64,000 nucleotides of DNA from Roseomonas acroporae (GCF_023223525.1 NZ_JALPRX010000102.1:1-64000), one strand, 5' to 3'. Shown: positions 8,027 to 17,247, counted from the stretch's first letter. Numbers and translations are program-made. Notes: generated by a model from the letters alone, not told the origin.

Positions 8027-10105
8027 ATGCGCCACCCCACCCCCCTCCTCACCCTACTCCTCGCCACCACCCTCCCCCTCCCCCTTCTCGCCGCCGACCT
8101 CCCCGTCCGTGCCGTCACCCTCTCCTCCGCCGGCCTCGCCCAGATCGAGCGCGCCGGCACGCTGCAACCCGACGACAGCATCACCTTCCGCGCCCCCACC
8201 GAGGACATCGACGACCTCCTCCGTTCCCTCGTCGTGCTGGACCCCGCCGGCCGCGTCGCCGGGCTTCGCCTGCCGGGGCGCGACACCGCCACCGAGGCCT
8301 TCCGCGGCCTGCCGCTGCGCCCCGCCGACTTCGAGAGCCGCACCGCCCTGCTCCAGGCCCTGCGCGGCCAGATGGCCGAGGCCGGCGGTGCCACCGGCCG
8401 CATCGCCGACGCGCAGGAGGGCGAGAACGGCGCGCTGCGCGTCACCCTCATCACCGCGCGCGGCCTGACCACGGTGCAGCTCGCCCCGGGCGACGAGGTG
8501 CGGCTGACCGATTCCGCCCTCGCCGCCCGCGTCGCCCGCGCCGCCGAGGCCCTGGCCGCCGCCCGCGCCGAGGGCGAGCGCGGCATCGAGATCCGCCTGA
8601 GCGCGGACCGCGCGCGCGACGTCTCCGTCACCTACGTGGCCGGCGCGCCGCTGTGGAAGCCCTCCTACCGGCTGATGGTGCCCCCCGCCGACGCCCCGGC
8701 GGACGCGCAGGCGCGGCTGCAAGGCTGGGCCGTGGTGGAGAACCGCTCGGGCGCGGACTGGGACGGGGTGCGGCTCTCGCTGGTCTCCGGCAACCCCGCC
8801 GCCTACCACCAGCCGCTCTACGCGCCGATCCTGGTGCAGCGGCCGGAGTTGCCTGTGCGCGTGCCCGAGGCGGTGCGCGTGCAGCCCGACACGGGCGGCC
8901 GCCCGCCCCCGCCGCCGCCCCCTGCCGTCGTGCCCTACGACGCGCGGCAGATGGCGGAGGCGGAGCGCATGCGCGGCTACGCGGCCCAGGCCTATCGCGG
9001 CGCCGCCCCGGCCATCGCCATGCCGGCCCCCGCCGCGCCGATGGGCGGCGCCGCCGCCGCGGTGGACACGGCCACCGCCGCCGCCTCGGCCGGGCGCGTC
9101 GCCTTCACCCTCGCCAACCCGGTGACGATCCGCGCCGGCGAGACCGCCAACGTGCCCTTCCTCGATGCCCGCCTGCCGGCGGACCGCGTGTGGTGGGTGC
9201 AGGACTTCTCGGCGCGCAACCCGCTCCAGGCGGTGCGCCTGCGCAACGCGACGAACGAGACGCTGCCGGACGGCCTCGCCACCGTGTACGGCACGGGCAG
9301 CGGCGCGGAGGACGGCGCCTTCCTCGGCGACGCGGAGCTGCGCGCGGTGCAGCCGGGCGAGACCCGCCTCCTCGCCTTCGGCCGCGACCGCGACGTGCAG
9401 ATGACCGGCAGCACCGGCCAGGTGGACAACCCGACGCGCTTCGAGCTGCGCCGCGGCGGCGTCGCCGTCGTCTCCTTCCTGCGGCGCGACGAGCGGGCCC
9501 TCGCGATCGACCCGCGCGGCGCGCGCGGGCGGATCGTGATCGACCTGCCGCGCGTGCAGGGCGCCGAGCCGCGCTTCACGGTGGCCTCGGAAGGCGATTT
9601 CGGCCTGCGGCACGAGGCGGTGCTGGACGGCACGCCGACCACGCTGCGCTTCGCCTGGGAGCGCGAGTACCGGCGCGAGATGCCGCTCTGGGACCCCGGC
9701 CTCGGCGACCCGGCGCTGCTGCGCTGGCGCGACTTCGACGTGGAGGCGAACCTCCGCCGCTTGCCCGGCGGGCCGGCGACCAGCGACGCGCTCGGCGTCT
9801 ATGCCGGCCGCATGCCTGAGAACGCGCCGGGCCGGGCCGAGCTGCTGGCCACCGTCGCCGCCTATGGCGAGCTGCGCGAGCTGCTGGACAAGGCCCGCGC
9901 CGCGATCCGCGCCTACGCCACCGCCGACGTGGCGCTGAACCGCGCGCGGCAGGCGGTGGAGGACCGCAGCGGGCCGGAGCGGGAGGAGGCGCGGCGGCGG
10001 CTGAACCGGGCCTCGCAGGGGGTGGAGTCGGCGGGGACGGCGGCGGATGCCGCCTGGGATGCCTGGGTGGCGCGGTTGCAGGCGCTGCTGGCGCGCGGCG
10101 GCTGA
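8027..10105 (+). CDS. DUF4139 domain-containing exported protein (MuiA-like)
   Basis: The 692-residue protein starts with a signal peptide (PLLTLLLATTLPLPLLAADL). It continues with the DUF4139 core seen in MuiA-like proteins: VTYVAGAPLWKPSYRLMV, VVENRSGADWDGVRLSLVSGNP and a region near ANVPFLDARLPADRVWWV. A proline-rich insertion (GGRPPPPPPP) and an Ala/Met-rich stretch interrupt the middle. The family is probably periplasmic and its function is unknown; MuiA in other bacteria was linked to mucoidy. The ATG at 8027 is supported by GGAGG 12 bases upstream and by the signal peptide. It is divergent from the AT-rich cassette and stands alone as a transcription unit. Confidence 0.85.
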   Translation: MRHPTPLLTLLLATTLPLPLLAADLPVRAVTLSSAGLAQIERAGTLQPDDSITFRAPTEDIDDLLRSLVVLDPAGRVAGLRLPGRDTATEAFRGLPLRPADFESRTALLQALRGQMAEAGGATGRIADAQEGENGALRVTLITARGLTTVQLAPGDEVRLTDSALAARVARAAEALAAARAEGERGIEIRLSADRARDVSVTYVAGAPLWKPSYRLMVPPADAPADAQARLQGWAVVENRSGADWDGVRLSLVSGNPAAYHQPLYAPILVQRPELPVRVPEAVRVQPDTGGRPPPPPPPAVVPYDARQMAEAERMRGYAAQAYRGAAPAIAMPAPAAPMGGAAAAVDTATAAASAGRVAFTLANPVTIRAGETANVPFLDARLPADRVWWVQDFSARNPLQAVRLRNATNETLPDGLATVYGTGSGAEDGAFLGDAELRAVQPGETRLLAFGRDRDVQMTGSTGQVDNPTRFELRRGGVAVVSFLRRDERALAIDPRGARGRIVIDLPRVQGAEPRFTVASEGDFGLRHEAVLDGTPTTLRFAWEREYRREMPLWDPGLGDPALLRWRDFDVEANLRRLPGGPATSDALGVYAGRMPENAPGRAELLATVAAYGELRELLDKARAAIRAYATADVALNRARQAVEDRSGPEREEARRRLNRASQGVESAGTAADAAWDAWVARLQALLARGG

Positions 10106-10361
10106 GCCTCGGGGCGGTCCGCCTGGACTGCGGGCAGGCATGATCGCCTCGCTTGGCGCGCTGCCGCCCCACCGGCCGCGCGCGATACCGGCCCGCATGG
10201 GACGAAACCTTTGCCGGCCGTCGCCCAGGCAGTGACCGGGCCTCGCCCGCCGGCGCCAACACCCGCGCGTCGCGCCGATGGCGGCCCCGCCGGTGCCTCG
10301 CCCGGACCGGGTGGGACGAGGGCACCACGGCCAACGGTGATCCGACGGCACCCAACGATCG

Positions 10362-10376
10362 TCAACCATCGGTTGA
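10362..10376. promoter_or_regulatory. Perfect palindrome upstream of small secreted protein gene
   Basis: TCAACC atc GGTTGA is a perfect 6+6 inverted repeat whose right edge lies 13 bases before the ATG at 10390. Its place in an unusually AT-rich leader suggests an operator or short hairpin controlling the following gene. The preceding stretch from 10106 holds no other recognisable element. Confidence 0.4.
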
Positions 10377-10389
10377 AGATTCTACCGGT

Positions 10390-10737
10390 ATGCCGCAATC
10401 TCGGCGGATGCCCCGCCCGCTGCGCCTGGCCCTGCCGCTCTGCCTGCTGCTCTCGCTGCTGTCCCAGCCGGGCGTGGCGCAGTTGCGCACCGCCGTGATC
10501 CCGGCCGGCGAGGCCGTGGCCATCGCCCCGCGCGGCGCGCCGCAGCCGGTGCTGACCACGCGCGCCACGCTGCGCTCCACCCGCGTGCTGCGTCCCTGGC
10601 GGCGCCAGCGGGAGGAGGCCGGCCTGCGCGGCTACGGCTACGCCGTCGTGCCGCTCGCCGTCGCCGCCGTGCTGGCCGCCACCCTGCCCGGCGGCGGCGG
10701 CGGCGCGGCGCCCTCGGCCACGGTGCGGACGCGCTGA
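10390..10737 (+). CDS. Small exported hypothetical protein
   Basis: The 115-residue product has an N-terminal signal peptide (LRLALPLCLLLSLLSQPGVAQ). A short Arg/Ala-rich middle follows, and a second hydrophobic segment (YAVVPLAVAAVLAATLP) near the C-terminus may anchor it to the membrane. I recognise no family. The ATG at 10390 gives a leader with two arginines before the hydrophobic core; an alternative start at 10408 would give a shorter leader. It is convergent with the DUF4396 gene and has its own short upstream palindrome. Confidence 0.6.
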   Translation: MPQSRRMPRPLRLALPLCLLLSLLSQPGVAQLRTAVIPAGEAVAIAPRGAPQPVLTTRATLRSTRVLRPWRRQREEAGLRGYGYAVVPLAVAAVLAATLPGGGGGAAPSATVRTR

Positions 10738-10768
10738 CGCGCGGGCCCGACACGCCCGGGCGCCGCCG

Positions 10769-11470
10769 CTACATCCGTTCCTTGATGCCGCGCCGGATCA
10801 GCCACCAGTTCACCGGGAAGGTGGTGCCGAAGCCCAGCACCATGGCCACCTGCATCATCAGCCAGTAGGCCCAGTTCGTCGGCGGCAGGTCCGGGTACAG
10901 CCAGGCGCGGAAGGCCATCCAGCCGAACATGCCGACCTGGTAGGCGAGCAGCGAGAGCGTGTCGATGCGGATCGCGGCGAGCAGCCCGTCGCGCAGGCCG
11001 AGGCCGCGCATCGGCGCCACGGCGAAGTACTGGAAGACGATGCCGAACAGGTAGGCGAGGACGAAGCCGAGCAGCAGCCTGCCGCCGAGCTCCGAGCCGA
11101 ACGGCGCGAAGCCGGTGGCGAAGGCGGCCCAGTCGCCGATGAGGTCGCCGAGCGCGCAGCCGGCGCCGCAATGGGCCGCGCCCTTGAAGACCGCCTGCCA
11201 CATCGGCGTCTCCGCCGGGCCGTGCCGTCCGGCGTGGTGGCCTGCAGGCCGCGCCGGACCGCGCCCGCGCGGCGCGGCGCGGCCGAAGCGCAGATAGGGC
11301 AGCAGGCCGAGCGGCCCCCAGTACAGCATGGTCAACGGCCAGACCGCGTCCATGACCGCCATCGGCTGCCGGCGGCCCAGCAGCATGATGTCGGCGAGCA
11401 CCCAGAGCGCCGCCGCGATCGAGAGCGGTACGTGGATGGCGGCGAATGTCTGGAGCCAGTCTGCCGGCAA
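10769..11470 (-). CDS. DUF4396 domain-containing membrane protein
   Basis: The 233-residue protein has about five hydrophobic segments, including SIAAALWVLADIMLL near the N-terminus and LLLGFVLAYLFGIVFQYF and VGMFGWMAFRAWLY further on. It also has the family's conserved HCGAGCALGDLIGDW motif at about residue 100. The two cysteines and histidine suggest metal or redox binding in the membrane, but no function is established. No ATG is available before the first membrane segment; the best start is TTG at 11470. It is divergent from the M20 hydrolase gene. Confidence 0.8.
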   Translation of the reverse strand: MPADWLQTFAAIHVPLSIAAALWVLADIMLLGRRQPMAVMDAVWPLTMLYWGPLGLLPYLRFGRAAPRGRGPARPAGHHAGRHGPAETPMWQAVFKGAAHCGAGCALGDLIGDWAAFATGFAPFGSELGGRLLLGFVLAYLFGIVFQYFAVAPMRGLGLRDGLLAAIRIDTLSLLAYQVGMFGWMAFRAWLYPDLPPTNWAYWLMMQVAMVLGFGTTFPVNWWLIRRGIKERM

Positions 11471-11683
11471 GGTCCCGCTCCGGAAGCGACCCTCCCGAAA
11501 GTCCCTGGCCGCGCGCCGGGTTCCGCGCGGATCGCGGCGGGTGGACGGGCCCGTGGCGCGCGTTCATGCTCCCGGTCCCGACGCCCCCGGACCGGCCGTG
11601 GCGCCGGCTGCGGCCCAAACGCCGCGCGGCAGGACCGGACGACAGATGACGGGACGCGGCACCCGCTTCCGGAGGACCCCGGC

Positions 11684-13114
11684 ATGGCCTCACGCGACGG
11701 CGCCCTGGCGCGCGCGGCACGGCACTTCGACGACCGCTCGGAGGGGGGCTTCCGTGCCCTGCTCGCCCGGCTCGTGGCCATCCCCTCCACCTCGCAGGAG
11801 GCGGCCCACGCGCCCGATCTCGACCGCTACCTGCGGACGGGCATCGCCCCCTGGATCGAGCGGCTCGGCTTCGCCTGGCGGATCCACCCCAACCCGGTCG
11901 ACGGGCTGGGCCCGATCCTGACGGCGGAGCGCATCGAGGCCCCCGGCGCCCCGACCGTGCTGCTCTACGGCCACGGCGACACGGTGCGCGGCCTGGACGA
12001 GCAGTGGCGCGCCGGCCTCTCGCCCTGGCGGCTGACCGAGGAGGGCGACCGGCTGTACGGCCGCGGCACCGCCGACAACAAGGGCCAGCACGCGCTGAAC
12101 CTCGCCGCGCTGGAGGCGGTGCTGGCCGAGCGCGGCGGCCGGCTCGGCGCCAACGTGAAGCTGGTGATCGAGACGGCCGAGGAGCGCGGCTCCGGGGGCC
12201 TGCGCGAATTCGTCGCCGCCAACCGCGACCTGCTGGCCGCCGACGCGCTGATCGCCTCGGACGGGCCGCGAGTCTCGCCCGCGGTGCCGACCATCACCAC
12301 CGGCTCGCGCGGCACCTACCACTTCGACCTCGCCGTCAGGCTGCGCGCCGGCGGGGTGCATTCCGGCCACTGGGGCGGGCTGACCGCCGATCCGGCGATC
12401 CTGCTCGCCCACGCCCTCGCCTCGATGGCGGACGGCAACGGGCGCCTGCTGGTGCGCGACCTGCTGCCGGCGCGGCTGCCGGAAGCGGTGCGGGCGGCGC
12501 TGGCGGGCTGCGCGGTGGAGCCGGGCGGCGAGGCGGCCGCCATCGAGCCCGGCTGGGGCGAGCCCGGCCTGACCGCCGCCGAGAAGCTCTACGGCTGGAA
12601 CGCGCTGATCGTGCTCTCCCTGCTGAGCGGCCGGCCGGAGAACCCGGTGAACGCGGTGGCGCCGGACGCGGTGGCGCATTGCCAGATCCGCTACACGGTG
12701 GACACCGATCCCGCCGGCTTCGAGGCGGCGCTGCGCCGCCACCTCGACCGGCACGGGCTGGAGCGGGTGCGGATCGAGAATGCCGGGGTGCGGATGAACG
12801 CCAGCCGCACCGCGCCCGACCACCCCTGGGTAAGCTGGGCGCGGGCGAGCATGACGCGCAGCCTGGGGCGGCCAGGGGCAGCATCGGCGGGGCCGGCGGT
12901 ACGGGTGATCCCGAACAGTTCGGGCGGCCTGCCGGGCGACGTGTTCGCGGAGCATCTCGGCGTGCCGCTGGTCTGGGTGCCGCACGGCCACAATGGCTGC
13001 CGGCAGCACGGGCCGGACGAGCACCTGCTGGCCGGCACGGCGCGGGAGGGCATCCTCGCCTTCGCCGGCCTCTGGTGGGATCTCGGCGAGCCGGGCACGC
13101 CGGGACACGAGTAG
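11684..13114 (+). CDS. M20-family metallohydrolase / peptidase
   Basis: The 476-residue protein carries the dinuclear zinc site pattern of M20 peptidases. LLYGHGDTV (metal His near residue 95), GRGTADNKGQ (bridging Asp), ETAEERGS (catalytic and metal Glu) and ASDGPR are all visible, and a late PHGHNGCRQHGPDEH supplies the last histidines. The dimerisation domain lies around residues 215-390 (GGVHSGHWGG). It probably hydrolyses a peptide-like or N-acyl amide substrate in the cytoplasm; the substrate is unknown. GGAGG nine bases before the ATG supports the start. It appears to be a single-gene unit. Confidence 0.9.
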   Translation: MASRDGALARAARHFDDRSEGGFRALLARLVAIPSTSQEAAHAPDLDRYLRTGIAPWIERLGFAWRIHPNPVDGLGPILTAERIEAPGAPTVLLYGHGDTVRGLDEQWRAGLSPWRLTEEGDRLYGRGTADNKGQHALNLAALEAVLAERGGRLGANVKLVIETAEERGSGGLREFVAANRDLLAADALIASDGPRVSPAVPTITTGSRGTYHFDLAVRLRAGGVHSGHWGGLTADPAILLAHALASMADGNGRLLVRDLLPARLPEAVRAALAGCAVEPGGEAAAIEPGWGEPGLTAAEKLYGWNALIVLSLLSGRPENPVNAVAPDAVAHCQIRYTVDTDPAGFEAALRRHLDRHGLERVRIENAGVRMNASRTAPDHPWVSWARASMTRSLGRPGAASAGPAVRVIPNSSGGLPGDVFAEHLGVPLVWVPHGHNGCRQHGPDEHLLAGTAREGILAFAGLWWDLGEPGTPGHE

Positions 13115-13212
13115 GCCGCGCCCGTTACCATTCGTCACCCGGCCGCGGCGCTGGGGTTACCGCGTGACGCCATCTCCGGGCCATGGCCGACACACCACCG
13201 GAGATGCCCCGC

Positions 13213-13815
13213 ATGAGCCTACGCAACCGCGCCGCCCTCGGCGCCCTGCTGCTCGCCTTCCCGGCGCTGGCCGGCGCCGCGCCCGCTCCCACCGCCGCCC
13301 CGCCCGCCACGCCGGCGGTGCCGGTCCAGGCCGCACCGGCGCCTGCCCCGGCGCCCGCCCCAGCCCCCGCCCCCGCCGGCCTGCGCCGCCCCGGGCGGCA
13401 CGGCGGCGCGCTGTTCGCCCAGGTGGACGCCAACGGCGACGGCCGCATCACCCAGGCCGAGGGCTGGACCTGGATCCAGGCGCGCTTCGCGGCGGCCGAC
13501 ACCAACCGCGACGGCGCCATCACCATCGAGGAGCTGCGCGCCGTCTGGCCGGGCCGCGGGCCGGACCGGGGCGGTCCCCGCGCAGGCCAGCCCGCCGACC
13601 AGAACGCCGCTCCCGCCGCCGGCGGTCCGCAGGGGCCGCGGATGCGGCGCCAGGAAGCGATGTTCCGCGCCGCCGACGCCAATGGCGACGGCCGGGTCAC
13701 GCTCGACGAGATCCGCCCCATCGCCGAGGCCTGGTTCCGTGCCCTGGACGCGAACGGCGACGGCGCGCTGACGCGCGAGGAGATCGGCCGCGCCGGCCCG
13801 CGCGGGCGCCGCTGA
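13213..13815 (+). CDS. EF-hand calcium-binding exported protein
   Basis: A signal peptide (NRAALGALLLAFPALAGAAP) leads into a Pro/Ala repeat tract. Four EF-hand loops follow in two pairs: DANGDGRITQAE, DTNRDGAITIEE, DANGDGRVTLDE and DANGDGALTREE. All carry canonical Asp/Asn/Glu ligands, so the protein should bind Ca2+ in the periplasm or outside the cell. The start at 13213 gives a clean signal peptide with GGAG upstream; in-frame starts at 13183 and 13204 are possible. It is convergent with the FAH gene, with a large inverted repeat between them. Confidence 0.88.
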   Translation: MSLRNRAALGALLLAFPALAGAAPAPTAAPPATPAVPVQAAPAPAPAPAPAPAPAGLRRPGRHGGALFAQVDANGDGRITQAEGWTWIQARFAAADTNRDGAITIEELRAVWPGRGPDRGGPRAGQPADQNAAPAAGGPQGPRMRRQEAMFRAADANGDGRVTLDEIRPIAEAWFRALDANGDGALTREEIGRAGPRGRR

Positions 13816-13876
13816 GGGCAGGCCGGCACGGCGCGGCCCCCGGCGGCAGAGGGCGGCGGGAGAGGGCGGCGCCGGC

Positions 13877-13961
13877 GGGCGAAGGCCGGGGCGGCCGCCC
13901 GTCCGCCGTCCCCTGCCCCGTCCCCGGCCGGTCGCCCCGGCCGTCGCCCCGGCCTTCGCCC
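13877..13961. terminator. Large inverted repeat, likely bidirectional terminator
   Basis: GGGCGAAGGCCGGGGCG at 13877-13893 is the perfect 17-base reverse complement of 13945-13961, with a 51-base loop that is itself GC-rich. It lies between the convergent EF-hand and FAH genes, the expected place for a terminator. No T-run follows, so it is either an atypical terminator or another repeat element. Confidence 0.55.
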
Positions 13962-13970
13962 CCTGCGGCG

Positions 13971-14753
13971 TCAGCCGGTCTCGGCCGCGCCCATGGTGTT
14001 GCGCAGCGTGCCGATCCCCTCGATCACGACCTCCACCACCATCCCGGCGCGCATAGGCAGCACGCCGAGCGAGGTGCCGCAGGCGATCAGGTCGCCCGGC
14101 TCCAGGGTCATCTCGCGCGAGAGCAGGCTGACGATGCGCGCGGGCGGCAGGATCATGTCGCTCGCCGGGTAGTTCTGCCGCTCGCGCCCGTTCAGCAGGG
14201 TGCGGATGGTGAGCGTCCGCCAGTCGAGCCCGGTGGCGATGGCCGGGCCGCACGGGCCGAAGCCGTCGCAGCCCTTGGCCCGCGCCCATTGCGGGAAGGA
14301 AGGGTCGGCGTTCAGCAGGTCGAGCGCGGTGACGTCGTTGACGCCGGTGTAGCCGAGGATCGCCGCCTCGGCCTCCGCCTCCGAGACGGCCTTGCAGCGC
14401 CGGCCGAGGACGATGCCGAGCTCGCCCTCGTACACCACCTTGCCGGTGTAGCCGGTGGGCCAGGGGATGGTGGCCTCGGGCGCGAGCAGGCTGCCGGGCG
14501 CCTTGAGGAAGTAGAGCGGCACCTCGGGCTCGGCCGCGCCGAGCTTCGCGGCGAGCGCGCGGAAATTGTTCCACAGTCCGACGATCTTGCCCGGCCGGAC
14601 CGGCGGCAGCAGGCGCAGCGAGGCCAGCGGCAGGGACGGGCCGGCGGGAGTCGGGGCGTCGAACAGGTCGCCCGCGTGCGGCCGGACGGAGTCACCCTCC
14701 AGCGATCCGAAGCCGGCCTCGCCGTCGCGCTCGTATCGGACCCACAGAGCCAT
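13971..14753 (-). CDS. Fumarylacetoacetate hydrolase family protein
   Basis: The 260-residue protein has the FAH C-terminal domain. VYEGELGIVLGR supplies the two metal-binding glutamates and GYTGVNDVTALDLL the metal-binding aspartate; GPCGPAIATG and the PGDLIACGTSLGV loop follow. Members hydrolyse or decarboxylate small beta-keto acids, typically late in aromatic degradation, for example 2-hydroxyhepta-2,4-diene-1,7-dioate isomerase-type activity. The exact substrate cannot be read from sequence. It is divergent from the HMG-CoA lyase gene, and both may serve organic-acid catabolism. Confidence 0.87.
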   Translation of the reverse strand: MALWVRYERDGEAGFGSLEGDSVRPHAGDLFDAPTPAGPSLPLASLRLLPPVRPGKIVGLWNNFRALAAKLGAAEPEVPLYFLKAPGSLLAPEATIPWPTGYTGKVVYEGELGIVLGRRCKAVSEAEAEAAILGYTGVNDVTALDLLNADPSFPQWARAKGCDGFGPCGPAIATGLDWRTLTIRTLLNGRERQNYPASDMILPPARIVSLLSREMTLEPGDLIACGTSLGVLPMRAGMVVEVVIEGIGTLRNTMGAAETG

Positions 14754-14975
14754 GCCGTCCCTCCCCCTCGCCCGCCGAGGGGGCGGGCAGGGGCGGAGCG
14801 TAGAGCATCGGGGCGCCGGACGGACAGACCGCCCCCCGCCTCAGACTTCCCGCCTCAGGCCTCCCACCTCCGGCATCCTGCCTCGGGCATGCGGCCCGGC
14901 GAACGCCGGGCCACGAATTGCCCGGCGGCGTGCCGAGGTCCATCATCGCGGCGACGCAGGGATGGAGGAGCGACC

Positions 14976-15935
14976 ATGGCCGATCTGCCGTCGCGGGTGG
15001 ACATCCACGAGGAAGGCCCGCGCGAGGGCTTCCAGATCGAGCCGGGCCCGATCCCGACCGCCGACAAGATCCGGCTGATCGAGGCGCTAGCCGGGACGGG
15101 GCTGCGCCACATCCAGGTCTGCTCCTTCGTCAACCCGCGCCTGGTGCCGGGCTGGGCGGATGCCGAGGCCACGGTGGCCGGCTTCCGGCCGCGCGAAGGC
15201 GTCCACTACACGGCGCTCTGGTTCAACGCGAACGGGCTGAACCGCGCCCTCGCCTTCCGCGACCGGCTGACGCTCAACGGCTCCATCTCGCTCTCCGCCT
15301 CGGAGGCGTTCACGCGCAGGAACCTCAACCGCTCGCATGCCGAGAACGTCGAGGCGATGCGGCGGCAGACGGCGCTGCACCAGGAAGCCGGGGTGCCGGT
15401 GACGCGGATCGGCGTGATGGCCGCCTTCGGCTGCAATTTCCAGGGCGACATCCGCCCGGAGGACGTGCTGCGCACCCTGGCGGACGGCTTCCGCATCGCC
15501 GAAGAGGCCGGCGCCACCATCACCGACGTCTCGCTGGCCGACACGATGGGCTGGGCCACGCCGCCGCGCATCGAGCGCACGGTCGGCGCGGTGCGGGAAC
15601 GCTGGCCGGGGCCGCGCCTCTCGCTGCATCTGCACGACACGCGCGGCCTTGCCGTCGCCAACGCGCATGCGGGGCTGCGGCTCGGCGTCTCGCGCTTCGA
15701 TTCCACCGTGGGCGGGCTCGGCGGCTGCCCCTTCGCCGGGCAGAAGGGGGCGGCGGGCAACATCTGCACGGAGGAGCTGGTGCTGCTCTGCGAGGAGATG
15801 GGCATCGGCACCGGCATCGACCTCGACGCGCTGATCGAGGTGGGCCGGATGGCGGAATCGATCGTCGGGCACCAATTGCCGGGCGAGCTGATCCATGCCG
15901 GCAGCCTGAACGCGTTCCGCCGCCGCGCCGCCTGA
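14976..15935 (+). CDS. Hydroxymethylglutaryl-CoA lyase family protein
   Basis: The 319-residue TIM-barrel protein has the HMGL-like signatures: VDIHEEGPREGFQ near the N-terminus (standing for the usual RDGLQ), CSFVNPRLVPG, LHLHDTRGLAVAN with metal-binding histidines, and the cysteine loop GGLGGCPFAGQKGAAGN. These fit cleavage of HMG-CoA or a related 3-hydroxy-3-methyl acyl-CoA in leucine or similar catabolism. The altered GPREGFQ motif leaves room for another aldol-lyase substrate. GGAGGAG six bases upstream fixes the ATG at 14976. The gene ends just before a 27-base tandem repeat. Confidence 0.87.
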   Translation: MADLPSRVDIHEEGPREGFQIEPGPIPTADKIRLIEALAGTGLRHIQVCSFVNPRLVPGWADAEATVAGFRPREGVHYTALWFNANGLNRALAFRDRLTLNGSISLSASEAFTRRNLNRSHAENVEAMRRQTALHQEAGVPVTRIGVMAAFGCNFQGDIRPEDVLRTLADGFRIAEEAGATITDVSLADTMGWATPPRIERTVGAVRERWPGPRLSLHLHDTRGLAVANAHAGLRLGVSRFDSTVGGLGGCPFAGQKGAAGNICTEELVLLCEEMGIGTGIDLDALIEVGRMAESIVGHQLPGELIHAGSLNAFRRRAA

Positions 15936-15970
15936 GAGCCGGTCCGGCACGCCGGCCGGGGCGCCCGCGC

Positions 15971-16176
15971 TGCCGGACGCGGCGACACTAACCCGCGCCG
16001 CCGGACGCGGCGACACCATCCGCGCCGCCGGACGCGGCGACACCATCCGCGCCGCCGGACGCGGCGACACCATCCGCGCCGCCGGACGCGACGACACCAT
16101 CCGCGCCGCCGGACGCGACGACACCATCCGCGCCGCCGGACGCGACGACACCATCCGCGCCGCCGGACGCGACGAC
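15971..16176. repeat. Tandem array of a 27-base repeat
   Basis: About seven and a half copies of a 27-base unit (core GCCGCCGGACGCGRCGACACC) lie in direct tandem; the GGACGC core recurs at 15975, 16003, 16030, 16057, 16084, 16111, 16138 and 16165. The left copies have GCGGCG and the right copies GCGACG, a gradient of change typical of slippage growth. It sits between the convergent HMG-CoA lyase and MBL genes. No unique spacers exist, so it is not a CRISPR array. Confidence 0.9.
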
Positions 16177-16182
16177 GCGCCT

Positions 16183-17247
16183 TCAGGGCCGGCCGCGCCG
16201 GTACGTCACCGTGCCCTGGGCGCCGATCTCGAAGGCCAGCAGATCCTCGCCCACGACGAGCGGCCCGTCGTAGCCGGCGCGCAGGGCGCGCACGAGGTCC
16301 TCCACCGTCGCCTCGCCGTTCAGCCCGATATGCGAGAGCGCGCCGAGGCTCGGCCGCGCCTCGGCGAGGGTGCGCGCCGCGTCGGCCGGCGAGGCGAGGT
16401 GGTCGTACACCGCGCGGTAGCCCGGGTTGCCCGCCAGGAGGGCCGGCGGGATCAGGGTGACGCAATGCAACAGCAGGTCGGCGCCCCGGCCCTGCCGCAC
16501 CACCTCCGGGCTGTAGCGCGTGTCGCCGGAGAGCACGACGCTGCGGCCCCGCCACTCGATGCGGTAGCCGTAGGAGGGGCGGACCAGCTCGCCGTGATCG
16601 TTGGCGAAGGCGGTCACGCGCAGCCCGTCGCGCTCGTACGCCACGCCCGGCGGCACCTCGCGCGCGTCGAAGGCGATGCCCGCTTCCGGGCTGCGCTCGT
16701 CGGCGAGGCGCGTCGCGATGTCCTGCGCGAAGGCGGTGCGCAGCCCCTGCGCGAGCTGCGCCGTGCCGGGCGGGCCGTAGAGCAGGAAGGGCGCGTTGCG
16801 CTGGCCGTAGGGCGGGCGCAGCCAGCCGGTCAGCCAGAGATCGGGCAGGCCGCCGAGATGGTCGGAGTGGAAATGCGTCAGGAAGTGCGCGTCGATGCTG
16901 CCGAGCGGCAGGCGCAGCTGCCAGAGGCGGATGCTGACGCCGCGCCCGAAGTCGAACAGCAGCCGCTGCCCGCCGGCCTCGACCAGCGTGCTGTTGCCGA
17001 AGCGCTCGCCCGAGGGCATCGGCGTGCCGGTGCCGAGCAGCGTGACGCGGATCGTCTCCGACGACTCCCCCGGCTGCGGCGCCTGCGCCGAGGCGCCGGC
17101 GATCACGCCCGACGCGACGCGCGGCCCCAGCAGCCCCGCCAGCCCGGCGGCCAGCACCCGCCGCCCGAACCCTGGCACCGACGACGGCGCGGCGGCAGCC
17201 GGCCCCGCCTGCCGCCCGCCCGCCGGCCCGCCCGGCTCGCCGCTCAT
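16183..17247 (-). CDS. Exported MBL-fold metallo-hydrolase (RNase Z/AtsA-like)
   Basis: The 354-residue protein has an N-terminal twin-arginine-like leader (GFGRRVLAAGLAGLLGPRVASG), then a metallo-beta-lactamase domain. LLGTGTPMPS opens the fold, THFHSDHLGGLPDL supplies the HxHxDH zinc site, and SGDTRYSP and SHIGLNGEATV give later ligands. The overall order resembles RNase Z/arylsulfatase-type MBL proteins, but the export signal argues for a periplasmic small-molecule hydrolase. Its start overlaps the stop of the IclR regulator gene by 4 bases, so the two are co-transcribed. Confidence 0.87.
   Translation of the reverse strand: MSGEPGGPAGGRQAGPAAAAPSSVPGFGRRVLAAGLAGLLGPRVASGVIAGASAQAPQPGESSETIRVTLLGTGTPMPSGERFGNSTLVEAGGQRLLFDFGRGVSIRLWQLRLPLGSIDAHFLTHFHSDHLGGLPDLWLTGWLRPPYGQRNAPFLLYGPPGTAQLAQGLRTAFAQDIATRLADERSPEAGIAFDAREVPPGVAYERDGLRVTAFANDHGELVRPSYGYRIEWRGRSVVLSGDTRYSPEVVRQGRGADLLLHCVTLIPPALLAGNPGYRAVYDHLASPADAARTLAEARPSLGALSHIGLNGEATVEDLVRALRAGYDGPLVVGEDLLAFEIGAQGTVTYRRGRP

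Noticed and set aside
15971-16176. Possible CRISPR array
   Set aside because: Units are contiguous 27-base repeats with no unique spacers, and there are no cas genes in the window.
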